Made by a program: the position numbers and the translations under genes
Shown here: one piece after another, positions 42,557-50,524 of the stretch
Numbering within the stretch: position 1 is the stretch's first letter
Layout: the number at the start of each line of letters is the position of its first letter
DNA from: Streptomyces sp. CB01373
GTDB lineage: Bacteria; Actinomycetota; Actinomycetes; Streptomycetales; Streptomycetaceae
Assembly (NCBI RefSeq): GCF_002803075.1
Contig: NZ_NNBK01000016.1
Coordinates: 129,271-193,270 of the forward strand
Direction of reading: 5' to 3'
DNA length: 64,000 nucleotides
The notes under the pieces: generated by a model
Seen by the model: the letters and a program-made list of their open reading frames with translations, nothing else
Database searches by the model: none
What the model was told of the DNA's origin: nothing

Positions 42557-44118
42557 GCGTCCACCTCCACGGGCCGCAGCGCCGGGGCCCGCCCTGCCGT
42601 GCCCCGGGACCCGGGCGGCCGGAGGATCCGGTACTCCGCGAGGTCCACCCGCCGTGTGGCCTGCCGGAACTCGGTGGTCGTACCGGGCCAGACGGTGGTG
42701 TTGCGGCCGCCCGCGTCGAGGTACCAGCTGGTGCAGCCGCCGGTGTTCCACACCGTGCGCTTCATACGCGCCTGCACCTTGCGGTTCCAGGCGTTCACGG
42801 CGCTGGGCCGGGCGTCGAGGGCGGCCCGGCCGCCGAGGACGCGCAGTTGACGCAGGTAGTCGGCCAGGTAGTTCAGCTGGGACTCGATCATCAGGATCAT
42901 CGAGGAGTTCCCGAGGCCGGTGTTGGGGCCGATGATCGTCACCCAGTTCGGGAATCCGGCCGCGGACGCCCCGCGCAGCGCCGCCATGCCGTCCTTCCAG
43001 CTCTCCGCGAGCGTCCGGCCGTCCACGCCGACGACCTGCTCGGCGATCGGCATGTCGGTGACGTGGAAGCCGGTGCCGAAGACGATCGTGTCCACCTCGG
43101 CCTCGGTGCCGTCGGCGGCGACGACGGTCGACCCGCGGACCTCGCTCAGCCCACTGGCGACGACGTCCACGTTGTCCTGCGCGAGGGCCGGATAGTACGT
43201 GCTGGACAGCAGTATCCGCTTGCAGCCGATGCGGTAGTCGGGGGTGAGCCTGGCCCGCAGGTCCGGGTTCTTGACGGCACGGGCCATGTTGGCCTTGGCC
43301 AGCCGCTCCACGAAACCGAGCTGCCCCGGGTGCCTGGTGAACGCCTGGACCTGCAACTCCCGTATGCCCCACAGCAGTCCGCGGCGCAGTTGCGCGGTCA
43401 GCGGCAGCGCCCGGTGCATCCGGCGCTCGGCGCCGCTGATCTCGCGGTCGACGCGGGGCATCACCCATGGCGGGGTGCGCTGGAAGAGGGTGAGCCGGGC
43501 GGCCCCGGGCTGGATGGACGGCACGATCTGGATCGCGGAGGCTCCGGTGCCGACCACGGCGACCCGCTTGCCCGCGAGGTCGTGACCGTGGTCCCAGCGG
43601 GCGGAGTGGAAGACCTTGCCGGGGAAGGAGTCGAGCCCGGGTATGTCCGGGATCCTCGGTTCGGACAGCGGCCCGGTCGCGCTGACCACGACATCGGCCG
43701 ACAGGTTCCCTCCGGTGGTCTCGATGTCCCAGCGCAGCCTCTCGCCGTCCCAGGTCATCCTCGTGACCTCGGAGTTGAGCCGCAGGTGCGGGCGGAGGCC
43801 GAAGACGTCCGTGACGTGCTCCAGATAGGCGCGGATGTGCTCCTGCCCGGAAAAGGTGCGCGGCCAGTCGGGGTTGGGCGCGAACGAGAACGAGTACAGG
43901 TGCGAGGGCACGTCGCAGGCGCACCCCGGATAGCTGTTGTCGCGCCAGGTACCGCCGACGCTGCCGGCCCGCTCCAGCACGACGAAGTCGGTGATCCCCT
44001 CCCGGCGCAGCCGCACCGCGGCGCCCAGTCCGCCGAAGCCGGACCCGATCACCGCGACCCGCACATGCCGGTCCGTCCGCCCGTGCCGGTGCTCGTGCTC
44101 GTCCTCGTGCTCGGCCAT
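42553..44118 (-). CDS. Flavin-containing (Baeyer-Villiger type) monooxygenase
   Basis: 521 residues. The FAD loop GSGFGGLGAAVRLRREG is near residue 20. The BVMO fingerprint is FPGKVFHSARWDHG near 160, and the NADPH loop is GTGASAIQ. The N terminus has a Glu/His-rich stretch (EHEDEHEHRHGRTDRH), unusual for the family. The ATG has GGGAGGGG upstream. First gene of the operon and divergent from the MerR regulator. Confidence 0.92.
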   Translation of the reverse strand: MAEHEDEHEHRHGRTDRHVRVAVIGSGFGGLGAAVRLRREGITDFVVLERAGSVGGTWRDNSYPGCACDVPSHLYSFSFAPNPDWPRTFSGQEHIRAYLEHVTDVFGLRPHLRLNSEVTRMTWDGERLRWDIETTGGNLSADVVVSATGPLSEPRIPDIPGLDSFPGKVFHSARWDHGHDLAGKRVAVVGTGASAIQIVPSIQPGAARLTLFQRTPPWVMPRVDREISGAERRMHRALPLTAQLRRGLLWGIRELQVQAFTRHPGQLGFVERLAKANMARAVKNPDLRARLTPDYRIGCKRILLSSTYYPALAQDNVDVVASGLSEVRGSTVVAADGTEAEVDTIVFGTGFHVTDMPIAEQVVGVDGRTLAESWKDGMAALRGASAAGFPNWVTIIGPNTGLGNSSMILMIESQLNYLADYLRQLRVLGGRAALDARPSAVNAWNRKVQARMKRTVWNTGGCTSWYLDAGGRNTTVWPGTTTEFRQATRRVDLAEYRILRPPGSRGTAGRAPALRPVEVDA

Positions 44119-44176
44119 TGAGCGCCCCTCCCATGACTCGCGTAACAGCGGCCCGCGTGCGGCCTTCAGCGACTCT

Positions 44177-44192
44177 GCCAGTGAACACTGGC
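44177..44192. promoter_or_regulatory. GCCAGT-N4-ACTGGC inverted repeat
   Basis: A perfect 6-bp inverted repeat in the divergent region between the monooxygenase and merR genes; a possible operator. Confidence 0.35.
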
Positions 44193-44218
44193 GCAATGGG
44201 GAGCGTAGAGGAGGTCCG

Positions 44219-44262
44219 TACCGACCGGTAGGGGTGCGACCGAGGAAAAGTTACCGCCGGTA
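44219..44262. promoter_or_regulatory. Two TACCG-type palindromes, MerR operator candidates
   Basis: TACCGACCGGTA at 44219-44230 and TACCGCCGGTA at 44252-44262 are near-copies 33 bases apart, just upstream of the merR start. Related palindromes in a divergent region suit an autoregulating MerR protein. Confidence 0.5.
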
Positions 44263-44279
44263 CAACATAGGCTGCTGCC

Positions 44280-44945
44280 GTGGCAGGAGACGGTGGAGCA
44301 GGCGGCGGCCGACGCGAGTACCGCATGGAGGAGCTGGCCCGGCTGGCCGGCGTCACCGTGCGCACCCTGCGCTTCTACCGCGAGCGCAAACTGATCCCGC
44401 CACCGCGCCGCGAGGGCCGCATCGCCTGGTACGACGACCACCACCTGGCCCGGCTGCGCACGATCTCGGCCCTGCTGGAACGCGGCCACACGCTGAACGG
44501 CATCGCCGAACTGGCCGAGGCCTTCGACCACGGCCGCGACGTCGGCGACCTGCTGGGCCTCGGCGCCCCCACCGAGGAGACCCCGGTCCGCCTGACCCCC
44601 GAGGAACTCGCCGACCACTTCGCGGGCGAGGTCACCGCCGAGAACCTGGCCGCCGCCATGGAACTCGGCTACCTGGGCACCGACGGCGACGAACTCGTCC
44701 ACATCAGCCGCCGCCTGCTGGACGTCTCCGCCGCCCTGGTCCGCGAGGGCATCCCCCTCGCCGAGGTCCTCGAAACAGGCCGCCGCGTCCGCGAACACGC
44801 CGACGCCCTCGCCGACCTCTTCACCGCGCTGATCCTGCGTCACGGCCCCGAGGACGACCTGGGCCGACTGCGCCCGCTGGCCAAGAGCGTGGTGGAGGCG
44901 GAAGTATCCATGGCCCTGGACCGACGGCTGCGCAAGCAGGCGTAG
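44280..44945 (+). CDS. MerR family regulator
   Basis: 221 residues. The N-terminal MerR helix-turn-helix is EYRMEELARLAGVTVRTLRF, YRERKLIPPPRR. A coiled helix with TISALLERGHTLNGIAELAEA follows, then a helical effector domain to the end. There is no metal-binding Cys set, so it probably senses an organic ligand. Divergent from the monooxygenase operon, its likely target. Confidence 0.92.
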   Translation: MAGDGGAGGGRREYRMEELARLAGVTVRTLRFYRERKLIPPPRREGRIAWYDDHHLARLRTISALLERGHTLNGIAELAEAFDHGRDVGDLLGLGAPTEETPVRLTPEELADHFAGEVTAENLAAAMELGYLGTDGDELVHISRRLLDVSAALVREGIPLAEVLETGRRVREHADALADLFTALILRHGPEDDLGRLRPLAKSVVEAEVSMALDRRLRKQA

Positions 44946-44953
44946 CGGAAACC

Positions 44954-45115
44954 AGGGTCTTTCGTTTGGATCAGGCCGGATCAGGGAGCGGGGTCTGGTG
45001 CCGTGCCTCGCGGCGTTGTCGTCGGTTGGCAGGGCTCCGCCCTGCCGCCCTCCTCCGCCTTGCGATGCACGGTGCCAGGGCCCGCGAGCCCGGCATGATC
45101 CAAACGAAAGACCCT
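44954..45115. mobile_element. MITE-like 162-bp imperfect palindrome
   Basis: Perfect 20-bp terminal inverted repeats (AGGGTCTTTCGTTTGG...) bound a body that folds back on itself almost fully. Matching inner blocks are GGTGCCGTGCCTCGC and GCGATGCACGGTGCC, with a central GGCAGGGCTCCGCCCTGCC hairpin. There is no coding capacity. It separates merR from convergent exonuclease III and its last two bases are part of the latter's stop codon. No clear target duplication is seen. I recall similar repeats in other Streptomyces intergenic regions, unverified. It may also terminate both genes. Confidence 0.7.
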
Positions 45116-45917
45116 AGAGGTCGTACACCACCGTCACCGGAGCGTGGTCCGACCAGCGCTCGGCGTGGGTGGCCGCCCGCTCGACGTACCCCTTGACGGC
45201 CTTGGCGGCAAGACCGGGCGTGGCCACGTGGAGGTCAATGCGCCATCCAGTGTCGTTGTCGAATGCCCGCCCCCGGTAGGACCACCAGGTGTACGGCCCC
45301 TCGCCGTCCGGGTGCAGTGCGCGCACGACGTCGACGTACCCGCCGACCCCGGGCGCGAAGACCGTGCTCAGCCACTCCCGCTCCTCGGGCAGGAAGCCCG
45401 AGTTCTTGGTGTTGCCGCGCCAGTTCTTGAGGTCGGCCTGCTGGTGGGCGATGTTCCAGTCGCCGCAGACGAGGACCTCGCGGCCATCGGCGGCGGCCCG
45501 TTCGCGCAACTCCTTGAGATGGGCGAGGAACTCGTCCATGAAGCGGACCTTCTCGTCCTGCCGCTCGGTGCCGACGTCGCCGGACGGCAGATACAGGCTG
45601 ACGACCGTGACACCGGGCAGGTCGGCCTCGACGTAGCGTCCGCTGCCGTCGAACTCGGCCGATCCGAACCCGACCCGTACCCGGTCGGGTTCGCGGCGGG
45701 TGTAGAGGGAGACACCGGCCCGTCCCTTGGCCGCGGCCGGCGCGTGCACGACGTACCAGCCGTCCGGCGTACGGACCGGCTCCGGCAACTGGTGCGGCTC
45801 GGCCCGCACCTCCTGGAGGCACAGCACGTCGGCCCCGGTCCCCGCGAGCCACTCCACGAAGCCCTTCTTGGCGGCGGCGCGCAGGCCATTCACATTGACG
45901 GAGGTCACAGTCAGCAC
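45114..45917 (-). CDS. xthA: Exodeoxyribonuclease III
   Basis: 267 residues of the EEP/AP-endonuclease family, base-excision repair. Motifs are VNVNGLRAAAKKGF, CLQEVRA, CGDWNIAHQQADLKN, the ...GYVDVVRALHPDGEGPYTWW block and WSDHAPVTVVYDL. Full length for the family. GTG start with AAGGTG upstream. The stop codon overlaps the end of the MITE-like repeat. Confidence 0.93.
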   Translation of the reverse strand: MLTVTSVNVNGLRAAAKKGFVEWLAGTGADVLCLQEVRAEPHQLPEPVRTPDGWYVVHAPAAAKGRAGVSLYTRREPDRVRVGFGSAEFDGSGRYVEADLPGVTVVSLYLPSGDVGTERQDEKVRFMDEFLAHLKELRERAAADGREVLVCGDWNIAHQQADLKNWRGNTKNSGFLPEEREWLSTVFAPGVGGYVDVVRALHPDGEGPYTWWSYRGRAFDNDTGWRIDLHVATPGLAAKAVKGYVERAATHAERWSDHAPVTVVYDL

Positions 45918-45999
45918 CCGGGCACCTTACCGGCACACTGGACGAGGTCTTCCCGGAGACCTCCGCCTCCCTCCTCCGCCTGGACATACGGTTTCCCAC

Positions 46000-46482
46000 A
46001 TGAACATCCGCCCCGTTCCCTTCGACCACCCCGACGCCGCCAAGCTGAACGACGAGGTACAGGCCGAGTACCACGTCCGCTACGGCGACGGCGGCGACGC
46101 CACCCCCCTCGACGCGGCCGACTTCCGGCCGCCGAACGGCGTGTACCTGATCGCCTACGACGAGGACGGCACCCCCGTCGCCACGGGCGGCTGGCGCAGC
46201 CAGGACAAGAACGCCGAGGGCAACGAGGACGGCGACGCCGAACTCAAGCGGATGTACGTGACCGAGCCGATGCGCGGCCGCGGCCTGGCCCGCCGCCTCC
46301 TCGCCGCCCTGGAGGCCGACGCCCGCGACGCCGGCCGCCTCCGCATGGTCCTGGAAACCGGCGACCGGCAGCCGGAGGCCGTCGCCCTGTACAGCTCCAG
46401 CGGCTACGAACCGTGCACGAAGTTCGGCTACTACCGTGAGTACGAATCAAGCATCTGCCTGGCAAAGCCGCTCCGGCCCTGA
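46000..46482 (+). CDS. GNAT family N-acetyltransferase
   Basis: 160 residues. The acetyl-CoA loop is in MRGRGLARRLLAALE near residue 90, and ALYSSSGYEPCTKFGYY is the C-terminal motif. The substrate is unknown. The ATG follows GTTTCCCAC without a clear ribosome site. A strong terminator follows 27 bases after the stop. Confidence 0.9.
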   Translation: MNIRPVPFDHPDAAKLNDEVQAEYHVRYGDGGDATPLDAADFRPPNGVYLIAYDEDGTPVATGGWRSQDKNAEGNEDGDAELKRMYVTEPMRGRGLARRLLAALEADARDAGRLRMVLETGDRQPEAVALYSSSGYEPCTKFGYYREYESSICLAKPLRP

Positions 46483-46508
46483 CCCGGGCCCGGAGGGGAT
46501 TCGCGAAA

Positions 46509-46552
46509 CAGCTCAAAGCCCCGGTCGGTTTCCCGACCGGGGCTTTGAGCTG
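46509..46552. terminator. 20-bp hairpin after the GNAT gene (copy A)
   Basis: CAGCTCAAAGCCCCGGTCGG pairs perfectly with its complement around a TTTC loop. Nearly the same hairpin follows tRNA-Ala at 47712-47747; see the repeat entry. Confidence 0.85.
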
Positions 46553-46583
46553 TGTGGACCTGATGAATTCGAACCCTTGGCCC
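46513..46583. repeat. Copy of the tRNA-Ala terminator plus degenerate tRNA 3' end
   Basis: 46513-46563 matches 47712-47762 at all but one of 51 positions. It covers the hairpin and the last bases of the tRNA acceptor strand (minus strand CAGGTCCA). Similarity continues weakly to 46583, where GGGTTCGAATT resembles the T-arm. There is no full tRNA here. The copies bracket a segment of about 1.15 kb that holds the Gly-rich secreted gene. Confidence 0.75.
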
Positions 46584-46735
46584 ACAGTGCATCGCGGTTT
46601 CCCGCAGCGTGACTCCCGACCGTGCTCGTCGCCCATCTCGGCACAGGTGCCGGCGGAGGCGCGGTGTGCGCGTGTGCTCCGGCTGAAGAGCCGTACAGCG
46701 GTCACACACCGCGCTCCGTAGGCGTTGAGCGCTGA

Positions 46736-47182
46736 CTACCTGTAGCCGCCGTGGCCGCCGTGACCGTAGCCGCCGTAGCCGCCGTAGCCGTGACCGCCAT
46801 AACCGCCGTAGCCGCCATAACCGCCGTAGCCGCCGTAGCCGCCGTAGCCGCCGTAGCCGCCATAACCACCGTGGCCGCCGCGTCCGCCGTGGCCGCCGTA
46901 GCCACCACCGCCATGGCCGCCGTAGCCACCACCGCCGCGGCCGCCGTAGCCACCGCCGTGGCCGCCACCGCCGCCGCCGTGGCCGCCGCCGCCACCGCCG
47001 CCGTGGCCGCCGCCACCGCCGCCGCCACCGCCGCCGTGGTCACCGTAGGAGCTCACGGCGGTCTGCGGGGCGTGAGCCGGAGCAGCAGCTGCGGTCCCCG
47101 CCGCACCGATCGCGGCACCACCGGCCACGAGAACGCCGGCTGCGGTAACCGCAAAGAGGTGCTTCAGACGCTGTGCCTGCAT
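46736..47182 (-). CDS. Secreted Gly-rich repeat protein, paralogue of the 20.7-kb gene
   Basis: 148 residues. The signal peptide RLKHLFAVTAAGVLVAGGAA (cut near AAA/AP) matches its paralogue in most positions. The mature part has poly-Gly with His (GGGGGHGGGGGG), then many GGY units (GGYGGYGGYGG), ending YGHGGHGGYR. The ATG at 47182 has GGAAGG 8 bases upstream. A surface or structural role is plausible. Repeat slippage would make its length vary between strains. Confidence 0.78.
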   Translation of the reverse strand: MQAQRLKHLFAVTAAGVLVAGGAAIGAAGTAAAAPAHAPQTAVSSYGDHGGGGGGGGGGHGGGGGGGHGGGGGGHGGGYGGRGGGGYGGHGGGGYGGHGGRGGHGGYGGYGGYGGYGGYGGYGGYGGYGGHGYGGYGGYGHGGHGGYR

Positions 47183-47420
47183 GATCTGTGCCTTCCACTT
47201 GATCGACTTGCGCGCTGTCGGACGCGCGATTGTCGGCCGCGGCCATAGGAAGATGCGCAACGTGATCTTGAATTCCCCCACACGTCATGGCGGGAAGAGC
47301 TTCCCTGCCCGGCTCCGTGGTCCCCCAGTGCGGGGGGTTTCACGAATGCGCCGAGGCCTCGGTCTTCAAGGATCCGCCGGAAGGGGCGTACTGCCGGGTT
47401 CCGGCTCCCTCTCACCTACG
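47183..47420 (-). other. Long 5' leader of the Gly-rich gene
   Basis: A TAGCGT box lies near 47415-47421 on the minus strand, about 240 bases upstream of the start, as in the paralogue. A GCGCG/CGCGC hairpin (about 47210-47227) and a CCCCC-GCACT-GGGGG hairpin can form. The proximal 75 bases resemble the paralogue's leader. A conserved regulatory RNA is possible; I cannot name a class. Confidence 0.45.
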
Positions 47421-47711
47421 CTAGTCGCCCTTTGAGCGATCGCATCTTGAGCGGGCTGTCGACCATGACCACCACCCCGGCGAGGATCGACGCCTGATCA
47501 CAAGCGCATGCCGCTCAGCTCTGCCCGGTAGGTCAATTCTCCGCCAGGGAACCGGAGTTGGATCACACCCAGGCCCACAGGCGTCTGTTGGGGCACAGCT
47601 CGTCGTCGAGTTCGGAAGGTTCGCCGACGCGCCGGGCGCTGAGGAAGTCCGGCGGGCACCTCGGGCAGCAAGATCCGGAGCAGTTGCCGTACTTCGCCGC
47701 CGCACGACACG
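47421..47711. other. Intergenic stretch with possible gene debris
   Basis: No gene with a start, ribosome site and family match is visible. On the minus strand short segments in different frames look coding-like (PGGELTYRAELSGMRL; SILAGVVVMVDSPLKM). They may be the frameshifted end of a lost gene. This is weak evidence. Confidence 0.3.
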
Positions 47712-47747
47712 TCAAAGCCCCGGTCGGTTTCCCGACCGGGGCTTTGA
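47712..47747 (-). terminator. Terminator of tRNA-Ala (copy B)
   Basis: A 16-bp stem TCAAAGCCCCGGTCGG with a TTTC loop, 6 bases past the mature tRNA end. Near-identical to copy A at 46513. Confidence 0.85.
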
Positions 47748-47753
47748 GCTGCG

Positions 47754-47827
47754 TGGACCTGAGGGGATTTGAACCCCTGGCCCCCTCGATGCGAACGAGG
47801 TGCGCTACCGGACTGCGCCACAGGCCC
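47754..47827 (-). tRNA. tRNA-Ala, anticodon CGC
   Basis: A 74-base cloverleaf. The acceptor GGGCCTG pairs with CAGGTCC and includes the G3-U70 pair that defines alanine tRNA. The D-arm is GCGCAGTCCGGTAGCGC. The anticodon stem CCTCG/CGAGG encloses TTCGCAT, giving anticodon CGC. The T-arm is GGGGTTCAAATCCCC and base 73 is A. CCA is not encoded. It reads GCG codons, which are common in this genome type. Confidence 0.96.
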
Positions 47828-47900
47828 TTGCAACGAGTGAAACTCTAGCATCCTCGCCCGGGTGGTTGGTAATCCGTTGCCGGGCTGGTCAGGGGCGGAG

Positions 47901-49139
47901 TCACTCATTGGCCGCGCGGGGGCGGTCGCCCTCCTCGTACTGGTCGAAGAGCGGGGTGCGGCCACGCTCGCGGGAGCGGCGGGCCGAGGCTGCGCGGCGG
48001 GCGTCGGTGCGGCCGTCGGCGGCGGGCCTGTCCTCGGGGTGCGGCTCTGGTTCGGGCGCGGCCGGGGCCGCCGCCTCCTGCTCGGGCACGGCGGCGGAGG
48101 ACCGCGCAGAGCTCCAGGCGTCCGGCGCGCCGAGGTCCACGTCGGAGGTGGCGCGCGGGGCGACGGGGGCGGTGACGTAGGTGGGCAGCGGCACCGGCAC
48201 CGGGTCCCAGCTGTCACCCTGGCCGGGGCGGTGCTGGCGCTCGCGCTGCTGGTCGAGCCACTCGGCGTGGTCGGTCTGCTCGACCAGGGCCCGCCGGTCG
48301 GCGGCGAGGGCGGAGAGGTCCGGGTCCGTCTCCGGCTCGGGCCCCGCGTCGGGCTCGTCCGCGGCGGGGTCCAGGGGTGTGCGCCGACGCGGCTGACGGC
48401 GGCTCTCGCGCAGCCGCTGCGCGGCGACCTCGGCGCGGCGGCGGTCCATCTGGTAGGCGAAGCGGTGCCGTTCCTGGGAGCGCAGGTACACGATGTACGC
48501 GCTGAGCAGCACGGCGGGCGCTCCGGGTGCCCACAGGAAGGTGAGCCCGCCGACCGCGGCGACGATCGCGCCGAGGGTGAAGGCGAGGAAGAGGATGACG
48601 GTGGTGCGTCTGCGGCGCGCGAGGACCTTCGAGCGCCGGGCACGCGCCGCGGACACCTCCGCGCGCGGCGGGCGCCGGGTCGCGGGTACCCGCGGGTGCG
48701 CGGACGCCTCGGCGGGCGGACGCGCGGACACGTCGGCGGGCGGAGCGGCCGCCGGTGACGCGGCCCGGGCGGCCGGCTTGGCGGTCCGCTCGCGCTCGTC
48801 GTGGCCGCGGGCCGGTTCCCGTTCGTCCCGCGCCGGCGGCTGCCGGCGCTCCGGCGAAGAACGGTCCGGGGGCATGGCGAAGGACCGGACGTCCACCGAG
48901 TCGGTGGCGGCGTCCGGCTCCCCGTCGGCGGGCTCCCCCTCCTCGGCGGAGCGCGCCCTGAGGTCCTTGGCGTACCGGCGCTCCATCCCCGCCCGTCCGG
49001 ACAGGAACCGGATGGCAGTGCTGAAGCGTTCCGTCGGACGGGCCTCGTTCAGCTCGTCCTGCCTACGGAGCCACATCGGCACCAAGTAGGCGGCCCAGGC
49101 CCCGACGATGACTGCGTAGATGAGGCCGCTGCTGCTCAC
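47901..49139 (-). CDS. sepX: SepX/GLPR-type cell-division membrane protein
   Basis: 412 residues. An N-terminal helix (SGLIYAVIVGAWAAYLVPMW) is followed by RRQDELNEARPTERFSTAIR, then a long charged Pro/Ala/Arg linker. A helix pair lies near 178-220 (TVILFLAFTLGAIVAAVGGL, then FLWAPGAPAVLLSAYIVYL). The tail is charged and Pro-rich and ends LFDQYEEGD. SepX is needed for normal septation in Streptomyces; the corynebacterial counterpart is the receptor of the MoeA-like protein Glp. The nearby moeA-like gene supports the call. GTG start; weak ribosome site. Confidence 0.82.
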   Translation of the reverse strand: MSSSGLIYAVIVGAWAAYLVPMWLRRQDELNEARPTERFSTAIRFLSGRAGMERRYAKDLRARSAEEGEPADGEPDAATDSVDVRSFAMPPDRSSPERRQPPARDEREPARGHDERERTAKPAARAASPAAAPPADVSARPPAEASAHPRVPATRRPPRAEVSAARARRSKVLARRRRTTVILFLAFTLGAIVAAVGGLTFLWAPGAPAVLLSAYIVYLRSQERHRFAYQMDRRRAEVAAQRLRESRRQPRRRTPLDPAADEPDAGPEPETDPDLSALAADRRALVEQTDHAEWLDQQRERQHRPGQGDSWDPVPVPLPTYVTAPVAPRATSDVDLGAPDAWSSARSSAAVPEQEAAAPAAPEPEPHPEDRPAADGRTDARRAASARRSRERGRTPLFDQYEEGDRPRAANE

Positions 49140-49334
49140 GCCTCACACGGTAGAGGGGTTTGCGTGAGGCCATCTGCCAATTGCGCCGGTGTGTCGCACG
49201 ATCTGGCTGATATTTCGAACTTTTTTTGCGATCGATGTGATCAACAGGACGTCAAGGAGGCGAATTCATTGCCACCCGGACGATCGGGAGCGGGTCCGGT
49301 TCAGATCGCCGGCCGATCAATTTCGAACATTCAT
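49140..49334. other. AT-rich intergenic region upstream of sepX
   Basis: Distinctly AT-richer than its neighbours (ATTTCGAACTTTTTTT; TCAATTTCGAACATTCATTC). It should hold the sepX promoter and leader. On the minus strand it contains GACAC, the core of WhiA sites, but one pentamer is weak evidence. AAGGAGG at 49254 precedes a possible 26-codon TTG frame on the plus strand that I do not call. Confidence 0.4.
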
Positions 49335-49961
49335 TCAATTTCCGGGTGAGGTGGGATTCCCCTTCGGCGTCCGCAGGGCACGGGTACGGCGCCAGCGGTT
49401 CAGCAGCCCGTCGGGCACCTCCTCCGCGGTGAGCGCGAACACCATGTGATCGCGCCAGGCGCCGTCGATGTGGAGATAACGGGGCCGCAGGCCCTCCTCG
49501 CGGAATCCGAGTTTCTCCACCACGCGCCGGCTCGGCCCGTTCTCGGGGCGAATGCAGACCTCGATGCGGTGCAGCCCCACGGTGCGGAAACAGTGGTCCA
49601 CGACCATCGCCACGGCCGTCGGCATCACCCCGTGGCCGGCCACCGACTCGTCGACCCAGTAGCCGACGTGGCCCGAGCACATCGAGCCCCAGGTGATCCC
49701 CGCGACCGTCAACTGCCCCACCAGGCGCCCCTGGTACTCGATGACGAACGGCAGCATCCGGCCCGCGTGCGCCTCCGACCTGAGGTGGCGCACCATCTGC
49801 CGGTAGGTCGGCCGGTGCGTGATGGGCCCGCTGGGCGTGGGCGGCGGAATCGTCGCCTCCCAGGGCCTGAGCCAGTCCCGGTTGCGCCGGTTCACCTCGC
49901 GCCAGGCCCGCTGGTCGCGCAGCTTTATCGGCCGGAGGACGACATCGCCCTCCGCGAGCAC
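49335..49961 (-). CDS. RimJ-like GNAT acetyltransferase
   Basis: 208 residues. It starts LAEGDVVLRPIKLRDQRAWREVN and has GYWVDESVAGHGVMPTAV (CoA loop) and IRPENGPSRRVVEKLGFREEG, typical of ribosomal-protein N-acetyltransferases. The GTG at 49961 is a tentative start; the frame is open slightly further up and coupled to the mogA end. In corynebacteria a rimJ-like gene lies between glp and glpR, as here. Confidence 0.88.
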   Translation of the reverse strand: MLAEGDVVLRPIKLRDQRAWREVNRRNRDWLRPWEATIPPPTPSGPITHRPTYRQMVRHLRSEAHAGRMLPFVIEYQGRLVGQLTVAGITWGSMCSGHVGYWVDESVAGHGVMPTAVAMVVDHCFRTVGLHRIEVCIRPENGPSRRVVEKLGFREEGLRPRYLHIDGAWRDHMVFALTAEEVPDGLLNRWRRTRALRTPKGNPTSPGN

Positions 49962-49981
49962 GACGGGCCAGGATGGGCTGT

Positions 49982-50524
49982 TCAGCTCGCACCCCCACTG
50001 CCGGCACCGGGTCTGGCGTGGTCGCCGCCGCGCACCTGGTCGACGGCGTGCCTCAACAGCGGTTCCAGGACGGCCAGTCCGTCCTTCACCCCGCCCGTCG
50101 AGCCCGGCAGGTTGACGATCAGCGTCCCTCCGGCCACTCCGGCCAGCCCCCGGGACAGCGCCGCGGTCGGCACCTTCCGCATGCCGAACGCCCGGATGGC
50201 CTCCGCGATGCCCGGCACCTCGGTCTCGATCACCCGGCGGGTGGCCTCGGGGGTGCGGTCGGTGGGCGAGACGCCGGTGCCTCCGGTGGTGACGACGGTG
50301 TCGTAACCGGCCTCGACAGCGGCGCGCAGCGCGGCCTCCACCGGGTCTCCGTCCGGTACGACCCGCGGCCCGTCGACGGCGAAGCCGGCGCGCCGGAGGC
50401 CCTCGGCGACCAGCGGACCGCCCGTGTCCTCGTAGACCCCGGCGGCGGCCCGGTTGGAGGCGGTGACCACCAGGGCGCTGTACGGCGCGAGCAGCGCTCC
50501 TGAGGCCGATGTGTCCAGGGTCAT
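49982..50524 (-). CDS. mogA: Molybdopterin adenylyltransferase/MoaB family
   Basis: 180 residues. GGTGVSPTDRTPEAT and NLPGSTGGVKDGLAVL are the molybdopterin-binding motifs. It activates molybdopterin by adenylation. Its ATG overlaps the moaC stop as ATGA. moaB is an alternative name; the two are hard to separate by sequence alone. Confidence 0.88.
   Translation of the reverse strand: MTLDTSASGALLAPYSALVVTASNRAAAGVYEDTGGPLVAEGLRRAGFAVDGPRVVPDGDPVEAALRAAVEAGYDTVVTTGGTGVSPTDRTPEATRRVIETEVPGIAEAIRAFGMRKVPTAALSRGLAGVAGGTLIVNLPGSTGGVKDGLAVLEPLLRHAVDQVRGGDHARPGAGSGGAS

Noticed and set aside
46553..46583. Second tRNA gene after the GNAT gene
   Set aside because: Only a damaged T-arm and 3' acceptor strand exist; no anticodon arm or D-arm can be found.
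49265..49350. 26-codon TTG frame after AAGGAGG upstream of sepX
   Set aside because: Good Shine-Dalgarno match, but a rare start, very short, and it runs into the 3' end of the opposite gene; no family.
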